Part shown: piece after piece, positions 1-8,585 of the stretch
Layout: each line of letters begins with the position of its first letter
How positions within the stretch are numbered: position 1 is the stretch's first letter
Source: Vibrio sp. Isolate34
GTDB taxonomy: Bacteria; Pseudomonadota; Gammaproteobacteria; Enterobacterales; Vibrionaceae
DNA: 64,000 bases
NCBI RefSeq assembly: GCF_022397915.1
Contig: NZ_JAKEUO010000005.1
Location: 178,492-242,491, forward strand
Reading direction: 5' to 3'
Program-made: the position numbers and the translations under genes
The notes under the pieces: model-generated
What the model was told of the DNA's origin: nothing
Databases searched by the model: none
What the model saw: only the letters and a program-made list of their open reading frames with translations

Positions 1-1
1 A

Positions 2-526
2 TCAAACATCATGAACACACAGGGTGAAATCGATATTCATCCGAGCGTGGATAAGAACCTAGATTGGGTGATTGCCAGCTTCCACGAGCCAGTATTTCGT
101 CCATCGGATGTCGCCACTCATACAGAAGCGTTGCTGAATGTGATTAAGGGCGGTCGAGTCGATGCACTTGGCCACTTAGGCAATCCAAATTTTGATTTCG
201 ATTTCGAAGCTGTGATTGAATGCGCAGTTAAACATAACGTCGCAATCGAGATTAATAACACCACACTCAAAGGCAATAGCCGAGTGGGTAGTGTTGACCG
301 CTGTTTTGAGATCGCGAGAATCGCGAAAGCGAAAGGGGCGTTCATTACTACCGGAAGTGATGCGCATTTCTGCCAAGACGTGGGCGGGCTGAATCTTGTG
401 TCTTCACTACTTGATGAGGTAGGCGTTGATTCGAGTAAGGTGATTACCCATTCGCGAAAGCAATTCCTGTCATTTTTGGCGCTGCGTGGTCGCAATGACA
501 TCCCAGAATACTCAGTTCTTGCTTAA
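2..526 (+). CDS. PHP-domain phosphatase, YcdX family (5' truncated)
   Basis: C-terminal part of a PHP-fold metal-dependent phosphatase of the YcdX type; the reading frame is open to the left edge, so the start and N-terminal metal-binding motifs lie outside the window. Visible are the family signatures [23 protein letters not shown] and TTGSDAHF, whose His and Asp residues are metal ligands in this fold. YcdX proteins are cytosolic zinc enzymes with phosphatase activity linked in E. coli to swarming. About 174 of roughly 245 residues are present. It is followed by a 140-bp gap before the cytochrome gene. Family assignment is firm; the physiological substrate is not known. Confidence 0.9.
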   Translation, partial: SNIMNTQGEIDIHPSVDKNLDWVIASFHEPVFRPSDVATHTEALLNVIKGGRVDALGHLGNPNFDFDFEAVIECAVKHNVAIEINNTTLKGNSRVGSVDRCFEIARIAKAKGAFITTGSDAHFCQDVGGLNLVSSLLDEVGVDSSKVITHSRKQFLSFLALRGRNDIPEYSVLA

Positions 527-670
527 GAGAATGTCGGTGGGTTTGCATTTCGACACAATCAATTTTTGTGCCTGTCAGATTTTTGTATACACTAGCCGAA
601 AATAATAAAGTCGAAGTGTCACAATCATGATGGCGCTATCTTCAAAGTCACAGTTTCACTTGGAGAAACA

Positions 671-1066
671 ATGAAAACTCGCTCAATCATTTTATCTGGT
701 TTAATCGCTGCTGCAGTAATGTCTGGCAACGCATTTGCTAACGTTGACCTCAAGAAAAACATGCAAGAAATGAAGCTTGCGTTTAAACAAGCGGCAGAAG
801 CTCAAAACATCGAAGAGATGCAGAAACCTATCGTTCGTTTAGATACGTTAGTGGCAGAACTGAAAACGGGTGTTTACCCAGTAGAAAAAGAAGACAACTT
901 CATGGAAGGCTTCAAAAAAATCAGTGCTTCAATTGATAGCATTGAACAGAAGCTAGACCAAGGTGACTTTGAAGCGGCACAGCAAGAGCTGCGCACGATT
1001 GACGGCCTTCGCGAAGAGTACCACGAGAAGCGTAACCCAAGCATTTGGAGCAAGATCTTCGGTTAA
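671..1066 (+). CDS. cybC: cytochrome b562
   Basis: Soluble periplasmic four-helix-bundle haem protein, 131 aa. A clear signal peptide occupies residues 1-23 (hydrophobic stretch then NAFA before NVDLKK). The mature protein starts close to the axial Met (KKNMQEM), and the other axial ligand, His, is in REEYHEKR near the C terminus, the same layout as E. coli CybC. The start has a good ribosome site (GGAGAAACA just before ATG). The gene stands alone and is closed by a strong terminator at 1111-1160. Its electron-transfer partner is unknown. A TATACACT box 5' of the gene (about 585) could be a -10 element. Confidence 0.88.
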   Translation: MKTRSIILSGLIAAAVMSGNAFANVDLKKNMQEMKLAFKQAAEAQNIEEMQKPIVRLDTLVAELKTGVYPVEKEDNFMEGFKKISASIDSIEQKLDQGDFEAAQQELRTIDGLREEYHEKRNPSIWSKIFG

Positions 1067-1110
1067 TTCGCTTGTTCATTAGAGTGACCAGATAACAAAG
1101 TTCAACTTCT

Positions 1111-1160
1111 AAAACGCCGTATATATTTCCTTTTTCAGGAAAATATATGCGGCGTTTTTT
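1111..1160 (+). terminator. rho-independent terminator after cybC
   Basis: Long hairpin: AAAACGCCGTATATATTTCC pairs with the matching arm after a TTTTTCA loop, and a run of six T follows the stem. It lies 45 bases after the cytochrome stop codon; the A-run on the left makes it possibly bidirectional. Confidence 0.9.
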
Positions 1161-1346
1161 ATTGTCTTTTTTCTAATCAGTTTGATGCACTGAGGTGCGT
1201 AATATTTTATTAGCACTTCTGTTGTAACCAGTTTTTAACCAAATAGAGTGTGCGTTAGCTTCAATTTTTTAACCTGATGTTAATCTTTACGTTTACCTAT
1301 ATAGCAAGTGCCTCATAATAAGAGAAATTTATAAAGATTTGGAATA

Positions 1347-1697
1347 ATGCGCCGAACTTCGTTCAATCTCTCCATGTTACTTGCTACAGCGTTAAGTTGG
1401 GCTTTAGTGACACTAATGCCTGTTATCAATGCTCATGGTAACAGTGCGGGAGTGTGGGCGTCGTTGTGTACGGTCAACGGTTTTGAACTGGTTCAAATTG
1501 AAGAAGGCGAACCGAATACTCATAAAGGTAAGCCGTGTCCGTTTAGCCATTTTTCCACATTTCACCAAGATGAACTTCCAACTACACTACTGACAACTCG
1601 ACTGAGTTTTATTGTCTCAGACAGCTACGCTTTTTTGGCTCTAAGCGAACGCTACACGAGGCAAGCCCCGCGCGGCCCTCCCTTTGTTACTGCTTAA
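1347..1697 (+). CDS. DUF2946-like small secreted or membrane protein
   Basis: A 116-aa protein with an N-terminal hydrophobic segment (residues 8-29) that could be a signal peptide or anchor. Downstream are SAGVWASLCTVNG, a CPFSHF motif and a C-terminal RQAPRGPP, the pattern of DUF2946 proteins, which are often found next to TonB receptors, copper proteins or PepSY proteins. The two Cys and scattered His residues could bind a metal. It lies directly upstream of the PepSY protein on the same strand (111 bp gap), so the two may act together. No enzymatic function can be assigned. Start ATG 1347 has a weak TTGGA ribosome site. Confidence 0.7.
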   Translation: MRRTSFNLSMLLATALSWALVTLMPVINAHGNSAGVWASLCTVNGFELVQIEEGEPNTHKGKPCPFSHFSTFHQDELPTTLLTTRLSFIVSDSYAFLALSERYTRQAPRGPPFVTA

Positions 1698-1808
1698 ACC
1701 TAACCCATTAAAATAATTAAAAAATAAAGTATTAAGTAAAGTTAAACATGCCTTAGTGACTTTCTGATTTTTCAGAAGGTACGTTTGCGCGTGTCAAAGG
1801 AAATAATA

Positions 1809-3344
1809 ATGTTGAGAAATGAATCTCAAACTACTGTGAAGGCACAAACGACTCCGCAGTCTACAAGCAGTGTAAAAACCGGTTCGAAAACTAATGTAAA
1901 AAGCAAAGAGCGCAATAAAACCCTCTACTTTTTGACCTGGCGCTGGCATTTCTATGCTGGGCTGTTCGTTATTCCATTTATGTTGATGCTGAGTATTACT
2001 GGTTTGGTGATGCTGTTTGATGACGAGATCGAACTCGCTTTTCATCAAAATGCGATCGAAATTGCAGCATCGGGCGAATCAGTCAAGGTTTCACAGCAGT
2101 TAGCCGCGGTACAGAATCAATACCCACAGGGTTCGGTGACACAGTTCGTACAAAGCAAAGCGCCTGACTTGGCGAGCCGATTTTCAGTATCACTTGAAGA
2201 TGGCACATCGGTTTTCGCGACAGTGAATCAATACACTGGTGAAGTCGTCGGTGAAGTGCCACGCAGTGAAAGCCTATACGAACTCGCGAACGATATTCAT
2301 GGCACGTTATTGATTGGCGATTGGGGCGATTACCTTATTGAAGTGGCAATCAGCTTATCGATTCTACTTCTTATCAGCGGTATCTACTTATGGCTACCGA
2401 GAGACAACGCAAGTCGTGCTGGTTTTCTTAAGCTGAGAATGTCATCTGGGCCACGTGTACTGATGCGTGATTTACATGCGAACATAGGTGGCACGTTATC
2501 TCTGATCCTGCTGTTGTTTATTCTCTCAGGATTGGCGTGGACGGGATTCTGGGGCGGAAAGTTGGTTCAAGCATGGAGCACTTTCCCTGCTCAAATGTGG
2601 GATGATATTCCATTGTCTGATAAGACGCATGCATCGCTTAACCATGGAGCGGAAGAAGAACTTCCATGGAACTTAGAACAAACGCTACTACCGTTGTCTC
2701 AAGATAAGCCTGCAGAGCATGTACATCACGTGGAAGAGGCATCTGAACCTCATGATCATTCTAAGATGGGCGAAGACCACTCTCAACATGTGATGTCAGC
2801 AAGCAGCTTTGGTATTGATGATGTGATCGAAAAAGCCCGCTCTCTTGGTTTCACGCAATACAAGGTGAACTTCCCACGCTCAGAAACGGGTGTCTACACA
2901 GTGACAGCCAATACCATGGGTGGTGACATCATCGATCCAACCCAAGATCGCACCACGCACCTAGATCAATATTCAGGTCGTATTCTGGGTGAGGTGACTT
3001 GGCAGGATTATAACTTGATCGCTAAGGCGCTGGCGGTCGGTATTTCTCTGCACCAAGGTGACATCAGTATCATCAATAAACTTTTAAACGCTCTGTTCTG
3101 TTTTGCCTTTATTGTTGTGTCGGTCACAGGCGGGGTTATGTGGTGGATGCGTAGACCTTCAGGCCAACGCAAGCTTGGATCGCCACCTAAGTTTGGTGAT
3201 GCAGGCTTATGGAAAGCAGGCTTGGTGACCGTGGTGGTTATTTCAGTAGTGTTTCCACTAGCGGGAGCAACGATTGTGACTGCGATGCTATTGGACTGGT
3301 TACTGTTCTCACGTATTGAACGGTTCAAAACGGCATTAAGTTAA
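1809..3344 (+). CDS. PepSY-domain inner-membrane protein (PiuB-like)
   Basis: 511-aa membrane protein of the PepSY-associated TM helix family (iron-regulated PiuB/SidB-type). Start taken at ATG 1809, preceded by AAAGGAAATAAT; an upstream TTG at 1785 lacks a ribosome site. TM helices are visible near residues 45-70 (WHFYAGLFVIPFMLML), 180-200, 230-250, 430-455 and 485-505, with PepSY-like periplasmic segments between. A loop around residues 300-325 is very rich in His (HVHHVEEA..., HDHSKMGEDHSQH), suggesting metal binding. Members are thought to assist siderophore or metal uptake, perhaps as ferric reductases. It follows a DUF2946-like gene. No convincing Fur box was found upstream. Confidence 0.82.
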   Translation: MLRNESQTTVKAQTTPQSTSSVKTGSKTNVKSKERNKTLYFLTWRWHFYAGLFVIPFMLMLSITGLVMLFDDEIELAFHQNAIEIAASGESVKVSQQLAAVQNQYPQGSVTQFVQSKAPDLASRFSVSLEDGTSVFATVNQYTGEVVGEVPRSESLYELANDIHGTLLIGDWGDYLIEVAISLSILLLISGIYLWLPRDNASRAGFLKLRMSSGPRVLMRDLHANIGGTLSLILLLFILSGLAWTGFWGGKLVQAWSTFPAQMWDDIPLSDKTHASLNHGAEEELPWNLEQTLLPLSQDKPAEHVHHVEEASEPHDHSKMGEDHSQHVMSASSFGIDDVIEKARSLGFTQYKVNFPRSETGVYTVTANTMGGDIIDPTQDRTTHLDQYSGRILGEVTWQDYNLIAKALAVGISLHQGDISIINKLLNALFCFAFIVVSVTGGVMWWMRRPSGQRKLGSPPKFGDAGLWKAGLVTVVVISVVFPLAGATIVTAMLLDWLLFSRIERFKTALS

Positions 3345-3602
3345 TTGAATCAAAAACGGACCTTCTTTGTATGAGAGGGTCAGTTTCATGATTAAGATCA
3401 TATGTTCAACTTTTATTTTTAATAAAAAATTGTAACTTAACGAAAAAATTAGTTCTAACTGATAGACGATGATAATTAATACCGTTCTCGCTGTGGTCCA
3501 TCAGGAGTTGCGACAATGTTTGTGACATTATGCATTAACACATAAGAAACTGTCTTGAATTTTAAACGGTTTATTTTCTATTTAATGAAGTTAATTGATA
3601 AA

Positions 3603-3791
3603 TTAATCTAAACCAAGGTCTCGTTTCATGTGTTCACTCAAATCAGACGTGTTTCGAACATTGATTTTATCCTTGTTGTGACGGAAATTTATTTCATCAC
3701 CAAATAACGTAACAAAAACTTTTGTATAAAATTTTATAATGTTATTTATCAAGTTGTATGATTTTTTTGAAATTTGTTTTTCTTTTTTCAT
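3603..3791 (-). CDS. small DUF1127-like protein
   Basis: A 62-aa very basic protein whose C-terminal end, LSEHMKRDLGLD, matches the signature of YjiS/DUF1127 small proteins (typically LxDHxLxDIGL). The N terminus (MKKEKQISKKSYNLINNIIKFYTKVF) is Lys-rich. It is transcribed away from the LysR gene at 3949, an arrangement often used for LysR autoregulation and target control. The ribosome site is weak and the DNA is AT-rich. DUF1127 proteins in other bacteria modulate RNA or phosphate-related regulation, but no role is proposed here. It could be a spurious frame; the terminal motif argues against this. Confidence 0.55.
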   Translation of the reverse strand: MKKEKQISKKSYNLINNIIKFYTKVFVTLFGDEINFRHNKDKINVRNTSDLSEHMKRDLGLD

Positions 3792-3948
3792 GGTATGTAC
3801 CGTATATAGTTTATGGATTTAAATTTAGAAATATTTCTATTAATTGAATATTGTTTCTAATGCCACTTCCCCCCTTCGACTAAATGTAGTTATACTAAGG
3901 AGACATTTTAAATACAACGTGACCCAGAGTTGCAAATAGGTAACAATC

Positions 3949-4776
3949 ATGGAATTGATGAACAATGAACTAATCTGCTTTGCAGCAGTTTGTAAGCACC
4001 TTTCCTTGACGGAGGCTTCCAAGGAACTGGGAAAGTCGAAGGCTCAAGTCAGTCGCCAACTAGCAGCCTTAGAAAAGCAAATTGGAGTGACACTCGTTCA
4101 CAGAACAACAAGAAAACTCGTTCTGACTGATCACGGAGAAAGTATCAAAGAGCTTGCCATCGAAGCTTTAGATAATTTACAAGCGTTGAATTATAGAGCG
4201 AAATCACTTAGTGATTGTATTAGTGGAAAATTTAAAATAACAATGCCTAACTCAGTCGCCTCTTCTATTTTTGGTGAAATTCTTAAAGGCCTTAAAGAAC
4301 GATACCCAGCCGTGAACTTTGAAGTATCATCAAATAATAATGTTGAAAATTTATTGGAAAGCAATATCGATATTGCAATTAGATTAAATAATGTTGTTGA
4401 TGAAACATTGATTGCACATGAAGTTGGAAATTATAATGATATTGTAATCTCGCAACTTGATAATACTCAAAATAACACGTTATTAATTTATAAAAGACAC
4501 TCTAATAAAGAGGAGATAAAGAAGAGGTATAGTGATGTAATTGAAGTTGATAATACATCTATTCTAATGAACTTTGTTTCTAAAGGCGTAGGCGTGGGTG
4601 TGATTCCGAATTATCTTATGAAAGGAAGCCAAATAAATAAGAACATTCATATTACACAGGTTTTTGACACAGAAAGATCCATGTATATTGCCTACCCTTA
4701 CCAAAATCCACTGCCGAGAAAATTGGTCGAAATTTCAGCATTTATTAGAATGGAACTGGATAGGATTTTGAATTAA
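3949..4776 (+). CDS. LysR-family transcriptional regulator
   Basis: 275-aa LysR-type regulator. The N-terminal winged helix-turn-helix (residues 4-62: LSLTEASKELGKSKAQVSRQLAALEKQIGVTLVHR split over two helices) is clear; the effector-binding periplasmic-binding-protein fold follows from about residue 92 (KFKITMPNSVAS) but is short and AT-rich, with unusual Asn-rich sequence around residue 125. It faces the small DUF1127-like gene, the likeliest target. ATG 3949 and ATG 3958 are both possible starts. Downstream lies the IS30 element. Base composition is lower in G+C than the neighbours, which may mean later acquisition. Confidence 0.85.
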   Translation: MELMNNELICFAAVCKHLSLTEASKELGKSKAQVSRQLAALEKQIGVTLVHRTTRKLVLTDHGESIKELAIEALDNLQALNYRAKSLSDCISGKFKITMPNSVASSIFGEILKGLKERYPAVNFEVSSNNNVENLLESNIDIAIRLNNVVDETLIAHEVGNYNDIVISQLDNTQNNTLLIYKRHSNKEEIKKRYSDVIEVDNTSILMNFVSKGVGVGVIPNYLMKGSQINKNIHITQVFDTERSMYIAYPYQNPLPRKLVEISAFIRMELDRILN

Positions 4777-4839
4777 TAATCCTTTTAGTTAGTCTGACAT
4801 TGTGATCAGCAGATCTCTATCAATATTACTTTAGTTCCC

Positions 4840-4865
4840 CCCGAATTCAACTGCGAAGTGCGACA
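4840..4865 (+). repeat. left terminal inverted repeat of the IS30 element
   Basis: Pairs with 5904-5929 in inverse orientation; the inner ten bases AAGTGCGACA are identical and the outermost CCC also match. Confidence 0.8.
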
Positions 4866-4875
4866 CTCTCCAATA

Positions 4876-5823
4876 TCAAGCAACCAATGCCATTTCTTTA
4901 AAGACAATCGCTGGTTGCTTGAAGTCTAAACATTTTTTCGGACGATAATTTATCCGTGATACAGCGAATTCAATATCGCTGTCTGTTACCGTTGTTAAGT
5001 CGGTTCCTTTCTTCACATACTGCCTTAAAAGCCCATTAGCATTCTCATTGGCTCCACGCTCCCAAGAGCTATAAGGATGGGCAAAGTACACATCCGCCTC
5101 CAACGCCTTTGCGATGGTTTCATGACCTGCAAACTCTCTTCCGTTATCAGCCGTTATGGTATGCACATGCTCCTTATAAGGCATGAGCAGCTCTATGGTT
5201 GCTTTGGTGACATCATCCGCTGACTTGGATGGCACTTTCTTTACCACGTAAAATCGTGTTTTACGCTCTAAAATAGTCACCATAGCTCCAGTGCCGTGCT
5301 TGCCTAATACGGTGTCGATTTCCCAATCACCCAATCGCTCCTTACTGTCAACGATGCTTGACCTATCATCGATAGATACAGCATTCTTGATCGCTGGCGC
5401 TTTCTCTTTTTTACCGCGACGATACCGCTTATGACCTTGCCTCAAGTGGCGATATAACTTGCCTCCTAAGCGTTTATCCTGCGCAACAAATCGGTAGATC
5501 CACTCATGGCTGACAGCGGCACCGACTCTAGTTAATACACTGGAAATCTGCTCTGGACTCCAGTCCGACTCTAAAAGGAGGCGGATAAAATCAACACGCT
5601 CCTGAGGTATTCTGTATTTACGTGCTGATGAGCGTTTTTTGATTGAGAGTGCCTGAGCTTCGCTTGGGCAATAATGACTGTCTTTGCTGCCGCGTTTAAG
5701 CTCCCGATATACCGTAGAGCGATGGCACTGAACGGTTTTAGCTATTTCAGAAACCGAAATTCCCCGTTCTAAAAGAGCAGAAATCTGGTATCTTTTGCCC
5801 TCGGTCAACTGCTGATAATTCAT
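4876..5823 (-). CDS. IS30-family transposase
   Basis: 315-aa transposase. N-terminal helix-turn-helix typical of IS30 (MNYQQLTEGKRYQISAL, then VSEIAKTVQCHRSTVYREL, residues 1-45). The catalytic DDE core is complete: first Asp in DWEIDTVLGK, second in TADNGREFAGHE, and the Glu in WERGANENANGLLRQY followed by the conserved FxPK-like RINYRPKKCLDFKQP. Length matches intact family members (about 310-380 aa). No frameshift is seen. It catalyses copy-out or circle-mediated transposition of the element. No strong ribosome site precedes the ATG, as is common for IS transposases. Confidence 0.93.
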   Translation of the reverse strand: MNYQQLTEGKRYQISALLERGISVSEIAKTVQCHRSTVYRELKRGSKDSHYCPSEAQALSIKKRSSARKYRIPQERVDFIRLLLESDWSPEQISSVLTRVGAAVSHEWIYRFVAQDKRLGGKLYRHLRQGHKRYRRGKKEKAPAIKNAVSIDDRSSIVDSKERLGDWEIDTVLGKHGTGAMVTILERKTRFYVVKKVPSKSADDVTKATIELLMPYKEHVHTITADNGREFAGHETIAKALEADVYFAHPYSSWERGANENANGLLRQYVKKGTDLTTVTDSDIEFAVSRINYRPKKCLDFKQPAIVFKEMALVA

Positions 5824-5903
5824 GGGTAGTACTGCTTGTTTCTTTGGCGAGAAGAGCGTACCACTTTCAGCAGTTGGCTTCCTCTTCTACACCTTTCCAT
5901 GAA

Positions 5904-5929
5904 TGTCGCACTTATTATCTGAAATTGGG
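5904..5929 (-). repeat. right terminal inverted repeat of the IS30 element
   Basis: Inverse partner of 4840-4865. These bases also supply the last codons (PNFR and the TAA stop at 5915-5917) of the interrupted LysR gene. Confidence 0.8.
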
Positions 5930-6850
5930 CCTGGCTAACTTATCACCTAAGTGCTCCATCGCGTAATCAATGAATACACGCAGGCGAGCAGGCATGTACT
6001 TGGTTTGAGCAAACTGCATTGCGATAGCGCCATGGTAGTTACTCTTAATTGTCCAATCTTCTAATACTTGCATCACAGAGCCTTCAGCCAATGCATCTTG
6101 AATAACAAAGTCGTGGAAAATACCTACGCCAAGGCCTTCTTTCACACCTTTGAGTCGCATTTGAGAGTGGTTTACCGCGTAACGGCCACTGACAGATACC
6201 GTGTGGAATTCATCGTCTTTCAAGAAGTCCCAAATGTGGTCTTTATCTGTTTCTGCAAGGTATAGGCAGTCGTGCTGAGAAAGGTCAGTTGGGTGGCTAG
6301 GAACTCCTTTGGCCTTCAGATAGTCAGGGCTCGCACATAACACGAGGTTTGTCTTTCCAAGCTCTTTCAAAACCAAGCTTTCATCGGGCTTATCGGTAAG
6401 GCGAAACGCAATGTCGATGCCTTGACGCAATATATCGATGTCGCCATCAGCAGCCCTTAACTTAAGTTGGATCTCGGGATACTGGTTTAAGAATGGCACA
6501 ACGAAAGGCTGTAGAACTGAGTTCAAGAAAGCTTCTGGTGCCGCCACCGTTATAGAGCCCGCAGGTTCAGTGTGATCAGAGGTAGACAGTTCAACCGCTT
6601 GCTGCGCGGCATTAATCATGACCACGCTTTGGTCATAAACCAGTTGGCCTGCTTGTGTGATGATCAAAGTACGAGTCGTGCGTTCAAACAGCTTCACTGA
6701 GAGCGCTTTTTCTAAGCGTGTGATCAGTTTACTCAACGCTGAGGGTGTCACCCCTAGATGCTTTGCTGCAGCGGTAAAGCTCCCTTCATTAACCACTAAG
6801 ATGAACGAGGCGAGATCAGGAAGTAGGGCGATGAGCTTAGGATTAATCAT
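5915..6850 (-). CDS. LysR-family regulator with IS-derived C terminus
   Basis: 311-aa LysR-type activator or repressor. HTH at residues 10-65 (DLASFILVVNEGSFTAAAKHLGVTPS region), effector domain from about residue 95 (GSITVAAPEAFL) through GVGIFHDFV. Start chosen at ATG 6850 (GGATACTT upstream); an in-frame ATG at 6868 gives six more residues. The final four residues and stop come from the IS30 terminal repeat; joining the DNA across the element restores ...GDKLARELK and a stop, so only the extreme tail is altered and the protein probably still works. It is divergent from kbl-tdh and is the natural candidate for their regulator. Confidence 0.88.
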   Translation of the reverse strand: MINPKLIALLPDLASFILVVNEGSFTAAAKHLGVTPSALSKLITRLEKALSVKLFERTTRTLIITQAGQLVYDQSVVMINAAQQAVELSTSDHTEPAGSITVAAPEAFLNSVLQPFVVPFLNQYPEIQLKLRAADGDIDILRQGIDIAFRLTDKPDESLVLKELGKTNLVLCASPDYLKAKGVPSHPTDLSQHDCLYLAETDKDHIWDFLKDDEFHTVSVSGRYAVNHSQMRLKGVKEGLGVGIFHDFVIQDALAEGSVMQVLEDWTIKSNYHGAIAMQFAQTKYMPARLRVFIDYAMEHLGDKLARPNFR

Positions 6851-7195
6851 AAGTATCCAGTTAAACAAGTTTCAACGATGAGCGTAATGGCAATTGTGAG
6901 TGATTACGTGTGATTTGTGAATCAATTTCATCAATTAAACGGCTGGATTTTCTGAGATAAACCTAAATTCATCACTATATCGTTCTGAGATGAAAAATTG
7001 ATATTTGATATGACAGCGAAATTAGACCGAAATGGAGGGCGATTTGACGTTAAAAAGAACAGGTAAGACGCGTTAATGTGCCCTGTGTCACTGGGATGAA
7101 CTATTATTCGTGCCTGTGATTCATTAATGTTTTTCCAACTAAAGGGATAATCGGAACGGGGATGTTCAACTAGAATATAGGCATAAGTTTTACAG

Positions 7196-7224
7196 TGTAA
7201 ATGATCGTGTTGAGATCGTTTACA
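7196..7224. promoter_or_regulatory. inverted repeat upstream of kbl (candidate operator)
   Basis: Arms TGTAAATGATC (7196-7206) and GATCGTTTACA (7214-7224) match except one position, with a 7-bp spacer. It lies about 58 bp before the kbl start, within the 431-bp divergent region between the LysR gene and kbl. It may bind the LysR regulator or be a leader hairpin; the sequence alone does not decide. Confidence 0.45.
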
Positions 7225-7281
7225 TCCCTACATAAAGCGGCGCGCGATGCTGCTAAATAATAACTAGGAAGGAATGAGACA

Positions 7282-8475
7282 ATGTCTTCTGCATTTTACC
7301 AACAGATTCAAACTCAAATCGAAGAAGTTAAAGAAGAAGGTCTTTACAAGTCTGAGCGCATTATTACTTCTGCACAAAAAGCAGCGGTTTCTATCTCGAC
7401 TGGTGAAGAAGTACTAAACTTCTGTGCAAACAACTACTTAGGTCTTGCTAACCACCCAGAGCTTATCGAAGCTGCAAAAGATGGTATGGATCAGCACGGT
7501 TTTGGTATGGCTTCAGTACGTTTCATCTGTGGTACTCAAGATTCTCACAAAGAACTAGAGCAAAAGCTTTCTACGTTCCTAGGTAAAGAAGACACTATCC
7601 TTTACACATCTTGTTTTGATGCAAACGCTGGTTTGTTCGAAACAATTCTAGGTAAAGAAGACGCAATCATCTCTGACGCACTAAACCACGCATCTATCAT
7701 CGATGGCGTTCGTCTGTGTAAAGCAATGCGTTTCCGTTACTCGAACAACAACATGGAAGAGCTAGAGCAGCAACTTATCGCAGCTAAAGAAGCGGGCGCT
7801 CGTCACACACTAATCGTAACTGACGGTGTGTTCTCAATGGACGGCGTAGTGGCTAACCTTCCTGCTATCTGTGACCTTGCAGACAAGTACGACGCACTAG
7901 TAATGGTTGATGACTCTCACGCAGTGGGCTTCATGGGCGAAAACGGCGCAGGTACTCACGAGTTCCACAACGTTGTTGACCGTATCGACATCATCACTGG
8001 TACTCTTGGTAAAGCAATGGGTGGCGCTTCAGGCGGTTACACTTCTGGTAAGAAAGAAGTGATCGACTGGCTACGTCAGCGTTCTCGTCCATACCTATTC
8101 TCGAACTCTGTTGCACCTGCAATCGTATCTGCGTCTATCCGCGTTCTAGATCTTCTAGCTGAATCTGGCGACCTACGTACTCAACTATGGGAAAACTCTG
8201 CTCACTTCCGTACTCGCATGGAAGAAGCTGGCTTCACTATGGGCGGCGCCGACCATGCAATCATCCCAATCATGCTTGGTGATGCAAAAGTAGCGGCTGA
8301 ATTCGCAGAGCGCGCTCTAGAGAAAGGTATCTACGTTGTAGGTTTCTCTTTCCCTGTAGTACCAAAAGGTCAAGCTCGTATCCGTACGCAAATGTCTGCA
8401 GCACATTCTCGTGAGCAACTAGACCGCGCAATCGATGCGTTCATCCAAGTTGGTAAAGACATGGGCATCATCTAA
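7282..8475 (+). CDS. kbl: glycine C-acetyltransferase (2-amino-3-ketobutyrate CoA ligase)
   Basis: 397-aa PLP enzyme of the alpha-oxoamine synthase family, cytosolic homodimer, converting 2-amino-3-oxobutyrate and CoA to glycine and acetyl-CoA. The PLP lysine is K244 in [13 protein letters not shown], with [11 protein letters not shown] (cofactor Asp and His) upstream. Length equals E. coli Kbl (398 aa). Ribosome site GGAAGGAA precedes ATG 7282. It forms an operon with tdh 110 bp downstream; together they run the threonine dehydrogenase pathway. Codon use is strongly biased to preferred Vibrio codons, hinting at good expression. Confidence 0.97.
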   Translation: MSSAFYQQIQTQIEEVKEEGLYKSERIITSAQKAAVSISTGEEVLNFCANNYLGLANHPELIEAAKDGMDQHGFGMASVRFICGTQDSHKELEQKLSTFLGKEDTILYTSCFDANAGLFETILGKEDAIISDALNHASIIDGVRLCKAMRFRYSNNNMEELEQQLIAAKEAGARHTLIVTDGVFSMDGVVANLPAICDLADKYDALVMVDDSHAVGFMGENGAGTHEFHNVVDRIDIITGTLGKAMGGASGGYTSGKKEVIDWLRQRSRPYLFSNSVAPAIVSASIRVLDLLAESGDLRTQLWENSAHFRTRMEEAGFTMGGADHAIIPIMLGDAKVAAEFAERALEKGIYVVGFSFPVVPKGQARIRTQMSAAHSREQLDRAIDAFIQVGKDMGII

Positions 8476-8546
8476 TTTTAAAGGGGTGCCACGAGCATCC
8501 TTTAATTAGATAGAACACCACCCAGTCGAACATATAGATTTTTGAT

Positions 8547-8569
8547 TCTCGCCTTACAGTTAGGCGAGA
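8547..8569 (+). other. hairpin between kbl and tdh
   Basis: Perfect arms TCTCGCC (8547-8553) and GGCGAGA (8563-8569) with a nine-base loop, ending 16 bases before the tdh start codon. There is no T-run, so it is not a terminator; it may stabilise mRNA or affect tdh translation. Confidence 0.5.
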
Positions 8570-8585
8570 TGAACTAGGTAACATT

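Larger units (their letters stand above)
4840..5929 (-). mobile_element. complete IS30-family insertion sequence
   Basis: About 1090 bp with one transposase gene and imperfect 26-bp terminal inverted repeats. Left end 4840-4865 and the complement of 5904-5929 share CCC, nATTCA-like bases and an identical AAGTGCGACA block at the same spacing. Flanking CC at 4838-4839 and 5930-5931 fits the 2-bp target duplication usual for this family. The element sits in the last codons of a LysR gene (see findings). Because both ends and the transposase look intact, it may still be mobile. Confidence 0.85.
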
